DNA of 64,000 nucleotides from the NCBI RefSeq assembly GCF_019793465.1, contig NZ_JAILYJ010000011.1, positions 124,001 to 188,000 of the forward strand. The letters run 5' to 3'. The notes under the pieces are model-generated. The model made no database searches and was not told the origin of the DNA. It saw nothing but the letters and a program-made list of their open reading frames with translations. How positions within the stretch are numbered: the stretch's first letter is position 1; each line of letters begins with the position of its first letter. Source of the DNA: Rhizobium croatiense (GTDB lineage Bacteria > Pseudomonadota > Alphaproteobacteria > Rhizobiales > Rhizobiaceae). The position numbers and the translations under genes were made by a program. Of the stretch, positions 59,539-64,000 are shown piece after piece.

Positions 59539-60396
59539 GCGAGCTTGCTATCCGCACCGACGGGGTCGAACTCACAACGCAGAGCTTCGGCAATCCAACC
59601 CAGCCGCCGCTGCTCCTAATCATGGGTGGCATGGCTTCAATGCTATGGTGGCCGCAGGAATTCTGCCAGCGGCTCGCCGATCGGGGCCTTTTCGTGATCC
59701 GTTATGATCAGCGCGACACAGGTCTTTCGACGAAATATCCCCCCGGTCAGCCGGGCTACACCTTCGACGACGCCGTCGATGACGTGTTCCGCGTGCTCGA
59801 TGGGTACGGGATCTTGAACGCCCATGTCGTGGGTTTTTCCCTTGGCGGCATGGTCGGTCAGGGCGCTGCGCTGAAGCATCCGGAACGAGTGCTTTCGCTG
59901 ACGGCGATAAGCACCTCGCCACTCGGGATGGACACCTCCGGCCTTCCGTCCAGCGACGAGGCCTGGGGTGGAACATATGTCTGTCGAGGCAAACTGGGCG
60001 GATCGGGCAGACGCGGTGGCCTACCTGGTGGACGACGCGCGCTTGACTGCGGGAACGGCGCATCCATTCGACGAAGCCCGAACCCGAGCTTTCCTTGAAC
60101 GGGATTTCGACCGGTCCGGAGGCTATCTAAGCGCCACCAACCACAGCATCCTCTTTGAAATCGGCGAGACTTGGCAGGGCCGACTGAACGAGATGGAAGT
60201 GCCTCTACTCGTCATTCATGGCAGAGCCGATCCGCTCTTCCCGCTGGCGCACGGCGAGGCACTCGCGCGCGCTGTCACGGATGCAAGTTTGCTGAAGATA
60301 GAAGGCGGTGGCCACGAACTTCATCACGGCTATTGGGAAGAAATCATTTCTGCCATCGACGATAATGTCGGAAGGTGGCACTTGCGGTGCAGGTAG
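59535..60396 (+). pseudogene. Alpha/beta hydrolase with a +1 frameshift in a G-run
   Basis: The first frame (59535-60098) reads a normal alpha/beta hydrolase: LLLIMGGMASMLWWP, VIRYDQRDTGLSTKYPPGQP and the nucleophile elbow GFSLGGMVGQG. Homology breaks at a GGGG run (59965-59968) after SSDEAW. The +1 frame continues EHMSVEANWADRADAVAYL, then VPLLVIHGRADPLFP (catalytic Asp) and IEGGGHELHHG (catalytic His) to 60396. Removing one G restores a protein of about 286 residues. Catalytic Asp and His are lost from the first frame. Recent mutation or homopolymer sequencing error. Confidence 0.82.
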
Positions 60397-60486
60397 CGTA
60401 GCATTGAAAAGCATCACGGGGATCAGGTTAATGGTAGGATCGGCACTTCCGCCATGCCGAGGCAGCATAACCATGGAATCAGGTCC

Positions 60487-61272
60487 TCAATACTCTGCCG
60501 GCACCGCATATACTTCTGCAGACGGATCCGCAAGGAATGAGCGCACCGTCGGCGGCAGGTGGCGCGACGATAGCGGCAGAGGTCCACATCGCAAGAGAAG
60601 TTCACGCAGGTCCGGCTCGGCGCCGACATGTCGCCAGATCATCCGTGAGGCATAGGGCAGGTTTTCCCTTCGCCACGAAATTCCCATTGTCGTTCCGCGC
60701 AAATAGACACGCTGGTACTCGTCGAATGGCAGGAGGATCGTTTGTGACAACATGGAATTCGGGCCGACGACGCGCTCCGTAATGAATATGCGGTTTCGAT
60801 AGAACGCCGCCAAACCCACATACTTCGAAAACTGGTGGATGCCGTTTCCAGGGTCCCGCAGACGCTCCATTGATTTGACATGCACCAGCCCGCCCTGCTC
60901 CATAAGGCGGCTGCACGAACAGACAACCATTCCAGGCCAGGACGGCGAGCGATGATAGGTCTGGAAATAGCCGATATGGCGCCGGAGCGCGGTCAGATCT
61001 CCGGGGAACGCTTTTAAGAGTTCGGAATTTTGATTAAGCCCTAGGGTTGGTTTGCGAAGCCGCTCGCGAAAGAGCCTGGGAGCGAGACTAAAGTCGGCTG
61101 CGTCGAGATCGAAATACTTGGCGATGCGCGCCAGATTATGAGCAGAGGGTCTCGTCTGGCCGTTGATGTATCGATTGAATTGTTGCCGGTTAATATCGAT
61201 CGCACGGCACAGATGCGAAATAGAACGCTGCGTGGCACAGGCAGCCTTGAGGTTGTCGGCCAGGTGAGGCAT
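60487..61272 (-). CDS. XRE-type helix-turn-helix transcriptional regulator
   Basis: A 261-residue regulator with a Cro/CI-type HTH at about residues 15-55 (SISHLCRAIDINRQQFNRYINGQTRPSAHNLARIAKYFDL). The C-terminal 200 residues match no domain I know; they are rich in aromatic and Arg residues (YFQTYHRSPSWPGMVVCSCSRLMEQGG) and could bind a ligand. It is divergent from the binding-protein gene at 61395 over 122 bp and probably regulates it. Confidence 0.82.
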   Translation of the reverse strand: MPHLADNLKAACATQRSISHLCRAIDINRQQFNRYINGQTRPSAHNLARIAKYFDLDAADFSLAPRLFRERLRKPTLGLNQNSELLKAFPGDLTALRRHIGYFQTYHRSPSWPGMVVCSCSRLMEQGGLVHVKSMERLRDPGNGIHQFSKYVGLAAFYRNRIFITERVVGPNSMLSQTILLPFDEYQRVYLRGTTMGISWRRENLPYASRMIWRHVGAEPDLRELLLRCGPLPLSSRHLPPTVRSFLADPSAEVYAVPAEY

Positions 61273-61394
61273 CGGCAGCTCCGTCTTGATACCGGCTAGC
61301 GTAAACTCGCTTAAAAGTGCGTCAAGCCGCGAAATTGCGTGAGCCTGCCCGACCTCTAGGTTCCTTCTTACAAAACTGAAAAGAGGGAACTGTC

Positions 61395-62975
61395 ATGACG
61401 CATCAAAAGGATCATTCTTTGCAGCTGAAAATCGACCGCCGCAACTTCCTCGGCGGTGCGGTCGCGCTGGGCGCTTTGCCGGCCCTCACTTCCGGTCTTC
61501 TGATGCCGCGCGATGCCCGCGCGCAGGAAGCGAAGCGCGGTGGTCATCTGAAACTCGGCCTCAAGGGCGGCGCCACCAGCGATGCGCTCGACCCCGCCAC
61601 ATACAGCGCTTCTGTCTTGTTCGTCATTGGCCGCCTTTGGGGCGATACGCTGGTCGAATCCGACCCCAAGACGGGTGCGCCCCTGCCGTCACTGGCGACT
61701 TCCTGGACGCCATCCGCGGACGCATCCGTCTGGACTTTCAAGATCAGGAACGACGTGCAGTTTCACGACGGTAGCAAGATGACCGTCGCCGACATCGTCG
61801 CGACACTGAAGCGCCATGCGGACAAGAAGTCGCAGTCCGGTGCACTCGGCCTGATGGCCTCGATCACCGGTATCGAAGAAAAGGCGGGCGAGCTTGTCCT
61901 GACGCTTTCGGAAGGCAATGCGGATCTGCCTCTCCTTCTCACCGACTATCATCTGATCATCCAACCCAAGGGTGGCGTCGGCAAGCCTGCAGCCGCCATC
62001 GGCACCGGTCCTTACATTCTAAAGAACTTTGAACCCGGCGTTCGTGCTTCCTTTGAGAAGAACCCTGGGGATTGGCGCTCCGACCGAGGCTTTGTCGACA
62101 GCGTTGAAATCCTCGTCATCAACGACAACACCGCTCGCATTGCGGCGCTCGCCTCCGGCCAGGTCCATTTCGTCAACAATGTCGACCCGAAGACCGTCCC
62201 GATGCTGCAGCGGGCACCGACTGTCGATATCGTGCGGAACGCCGGCAAGGGCTTTTACTGCTTCCTGGTGCATTGCGACGCGACACCCTTCGACAACAAC
62301 GACCTTCGACTTGCGCTGAAATATGCCATCGACCGCCAGTCGATCCTGGACAAGGTGCTGGGCGGCTACGGAACGATCGGCAACGACTATCCAGTCAATT
62401 CTAATTACGCCCTTGCCCCGACCGATATCGAGCAGCGGCCGTATGATCCGGACAAAGCCGCCTTCCACTTCAAGAAATCGGGGCTCGACCGTCCGGTTCA
62501 GTTGCTCACCTCCGATGCAGCTTTTCCAGGCGCCGTGGAAGCGGCGATCCTATTCCAGCAAAGCGCGCGCAAGGCAGGCATCACGATCGACGTCAAGCGC
62601 GAGCCGGAAGACGGCTATTGGACCAACGTCTGGAACAAGCAGCCCTTCTGCGCCTCCTTCTGGGGCGGCCGCCCGACACAGGATTCGCGCTATTCCACCT
62701 CCTACCTTTCGACCGCGGAATGGAACGACACGCGTTTCAAGCGCCCTGACTTCGACAAGGCGGTGCTGCAGGCAAGGTCCGAGCTTGATGAGACCAAGCG
62801 AAGGGTACTTTATCGGCAATTGGCGCTGATGGTGCGAGACGATGGTGGTCTGATCCTGCCCGTCTTCAACGACTACATCATGGCTTCTTCGAAAACGCTG
62901 AAGGGATATGTCGACGACATTGGAAACGATATGTCGAACGGCTACATCGGCAGCCGCGTATGGTTTAATGCCTAA
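61395..62975 (+). CDS. Peptide-type ABC substrate-binding protein (SBP family 5), Tat-exported
   Basis: A 526-residue family 5 binding protein. The leader IDRRNFLGGAVALGALPALTSG is a twin-arginine signal, so it is folded before export. Family motifs: LDPATYSASVLFVIGRLWGDTLVESDPKTGAPLPSLATSW, IRNDVQFHDGSKMTVADIVATLKR and NDLRLALKYAIDRQSILDKVLGG. GAGGGAAC precedes the start. No permease or ATPase genes are inside the window; they may lie further right. A hydrolase of the CocE type follows 11 nt later. Confidence 0.9.
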   Translation: MTHQKDHSLQLKIDRRNFLGGAVALGALPALTSGLLMPRDARAQEAKRGGHLKLGLKGGATSDALDPATYSASVLFVIGRLWGDTLVESDPKTGAPLPSLATSWTPSADASVWTFKIRNDVQFHDGSKMTVADIVATLKRHADKKSQSGALGLMASITGIEEKAGELVLTLSEGNADLPLLLTDYHLIIQPKGGVGKPAAAIGTGPYILKNFEPGVRASFEKNPGDWRSDRGFVDSVEILVINDNTARIAALASGQVHFVNNVDPKTVPMLQRAPTVDIVRNAGKGFYCFLVHCDATPFDNNDLRLALKYAIDRQSILDKVLGGYGTIGNDYPVNSNYALAPTDIEQRPYDPDKAAFHFKKSGLDRPVQLLTSDAAFPGAVEAAILFQQSARKAGITIDVKREPEDGYWTNVWNKQPFCASFWGGRPTQDSRYSTSYLSTAEWNDTRFKRPDFDKAVLQARSELDETKRRVLYRQLALMVRDDGGLILPVFNDYIMASSKTLKGYVDDIGNDMSNGYIGSRVWFNA

Positions 62976-62986
62976 CTCCGCGATAT

Positions 62987-64000
62987 ATGATCATGGCTGA
63001 GCGCGGCTTCACCACCATCGAGAATGAATGGATCACGCTGAAGGACGGGACGCGGTTTGCGGCGCGCATCTGGATGCCCGACGGCGCCGAGCAGGACCCC
63101 GTTCCAGCCGTCTTCGAATTCCTGCCCTACCGCAAACGCGACGGCACTAGCCCCCGGGACGAGTCGACCTATCCGGTGTTCGCCGGCGCCGGCATTGCCG
63201 GCGTACGAGTCGATATCCGCGGATCGGGGGAATCCGACGGCGTCATCGACGGCGAATATACCGAACGCGAGCTTGCCGATGCCTGCGAGCTGATCGCCTG
63301 GATCGCGGCGCAGCCGTGGTCGAACGGCGCGGTCGGCATGATGGGCATCTCCTGGGGCGGCTTCAACAGCCTGCAGGTCGCAGCCCTGCGCCCACCGGCG
63401 CTCAAAGCCGTCATCTCGATCGCCTCGACCGTCGACCGCTATAATGACGACATCCATTACAAGAACGGGTGCCATCTCTCCGCCCAGCTCTCATGGGCGG
63501 CGACGATGCTCGGCTACCAGTCGCGCCCGCCCGATCCGGCCCTTGTCGGCGAACGCTGGAAGGAGATGTGGATCGAGCGCCTGGCAGGCGAACCCTTCCT
63601 CATGGAGGAGTGGCTGAGCCATCAGCGGCGCGATGATTTCTGGCGTCACGGCTCGATCTCGGAGGATTTTTCCAGCGTCGAGATCCCGACGCTTGTCATC
63701 GCCGGCTGGGCCGACGGCTATCGCAATACGCCGCTGATGGCGGTCGAGGGCCTGGGCGACAAGGCAAAAGCGCTGATCGGCCCCTGGGTGCACAAATATC
63801 CGCACTTCGCCTGGCCGAAACCGCGCGCGGATTTCCCTGCCGAAGCGATCGCCTGGTGGAACAAATGGCTGCGCGGCGAGGACAATGGCATCGACAGGCT
63901 GCCGCAGGCCCGCGCCTATATTCTCGATGCTATCCGCCCGGCTCTCCGCCGCGACAGCGATCCGGGTTTCTGGGTGGCGAAGGACAGCTGGTCGCCGCCG
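62987..64000 (+). CDS. CocE/NonD-family hydrolase (X-Pro dipeptidyl-peptidase S15), 3' end off window
   Basis: The first 338 codons of an S15/CocE-type alpha/beta hydrolase. It opens GFTTIENEWITLKDGTRFAARIWMPDG, and contains FEFLPYRKRDGTSPRDE, the nucleophile motif GMMGISWGGFNSL (Ser in SWGG), and VIAGWADGYRNT with the catalytic Asp. Start ATG 62987 (an in-frame ATG follows at 62993) has no clear ribosome site and is 11 nt after the binding-protein stop, so translational coupling is likely. Such enzymes cut ester or amide bonds of small acyl substrates. Probable role: hydrolysis of the imported compound. Confidence 0.88.
   Translation, partial: MIMAERGFTTIENEWITLKDGTRFAARIWMPDGAEQDPVPAVFEFLPYRKRDGTSPRDESTYPVFAGAGIAGVRVDIRGSGESDGVIDGEYTERELADACELIAWIAAQPWSNGAVGMMGISWGGFNSLQVAALRPPALKAVISIASTVDRYNDDIHYKNGCHLSAQLSWAATMLGYQSRPPDPALVGERWKEMWIERLAGEPFLMEEWLSHQRRDDFWRHGSISEDFSSVEIPTLVIAGWADGYRNTPLMAVEGLGDKAKALIGPWVHKYPHFAWPKPRADFPAEAIAWWNKWLRGEDNGIDRLPQARAYILDAIRPALRRDSDPGFWVAKDSWSPP

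Noticed and set aside
1..64000. CRISPR array, rRNA, phage genes or an origin of replication
   Set aside because: No regularly spaced repeats, no rRNA motifs, no phage structural or integrase genes and no repABC genes were seen.

Overview
The window looks like accessory or megaplasmid/chromid DNA of a fast-growing Rhizobium-type alphaproteobacterium. The reasons are a high-GC coding style, many ABC importers each with its own regulator, a rhizobial Tad pilus locus, an ugp operon, a BgsBA-like beta-glucan synthase pair as in Sinorhizobium, and an intergenic palindromic element of the rhizobial RIME type. No rRNA, tRNA, CRISPR array or intact insertion sequence was recognised.

Layout. 1-4.6 kb (minus): a guanidine-utilisation operon read from a guanidine-I (ykkC) riboswitch: ABC importer, two DUF1989 proteins (carboxyguanidine deiminase type) and the start of a guanidine/urea carboxylase. 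5-12.3 kb: a patchwork of small oxidoreductase modules, each with its own regulator (TetR/SDR with twin operators; LysR/SDR/tautomerase; LysR/SDR/monooxygenase). Three genes here are decayed: a truncated BCCT transporter and two single-base frameshifts. 12.3-15.1 kb: a slipin/NfeD protease pair and a membrane protein. 15.4-29.8 kb: a complete Tad/Flp pilus locus with an L,D-transpeptidase and an extra AAA ATPase embedded in it. 29.8-37 kb: a dipeptide-type ABC importer, an IclR regulator and an RraA-like protein. 37-44.1 kb: ugpBAEC-ugpQ-deoR-HAD for glycerol-3-phosphate or glycerophosphodiester uptake, preceded by two identical operator palindromes.

44.2-52.8 kb (minus) is the most interesting part: an apparently single eight-gene operon encoding a stand-alone Rieske protein, a catalytic oxygenase subunit that lacks its own Rieske cluster, a GST-like protein, an 8-oxoguanine/pterin-deaminase-type amidohydrolase, and a complete BMP-family (purine-nucleoside-type) ABC importer. 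It looks like an uptake and oxidative catabolic route for a purine- or pterin-like heterocycle. Its split oxygenase resembles the NdmC/NdmD/NdmE arrangement of bacterial caffeine N7-demethylation.

53-56.3 kb: bgsB-bgsA, mixed-linkage beta-glucan synthesis. 56.8-60.4 kb: a second decayed zone with a LuxR-family LAL regulator that carries an internal deletion and a frameshift, a GST, and a frameshifted alpha/beta hydrolase. 60.5-64 kb: an XRE-type regulator divergent from a peptide-type binding protein and a CocE/NonD hydrolase that runs off the window.
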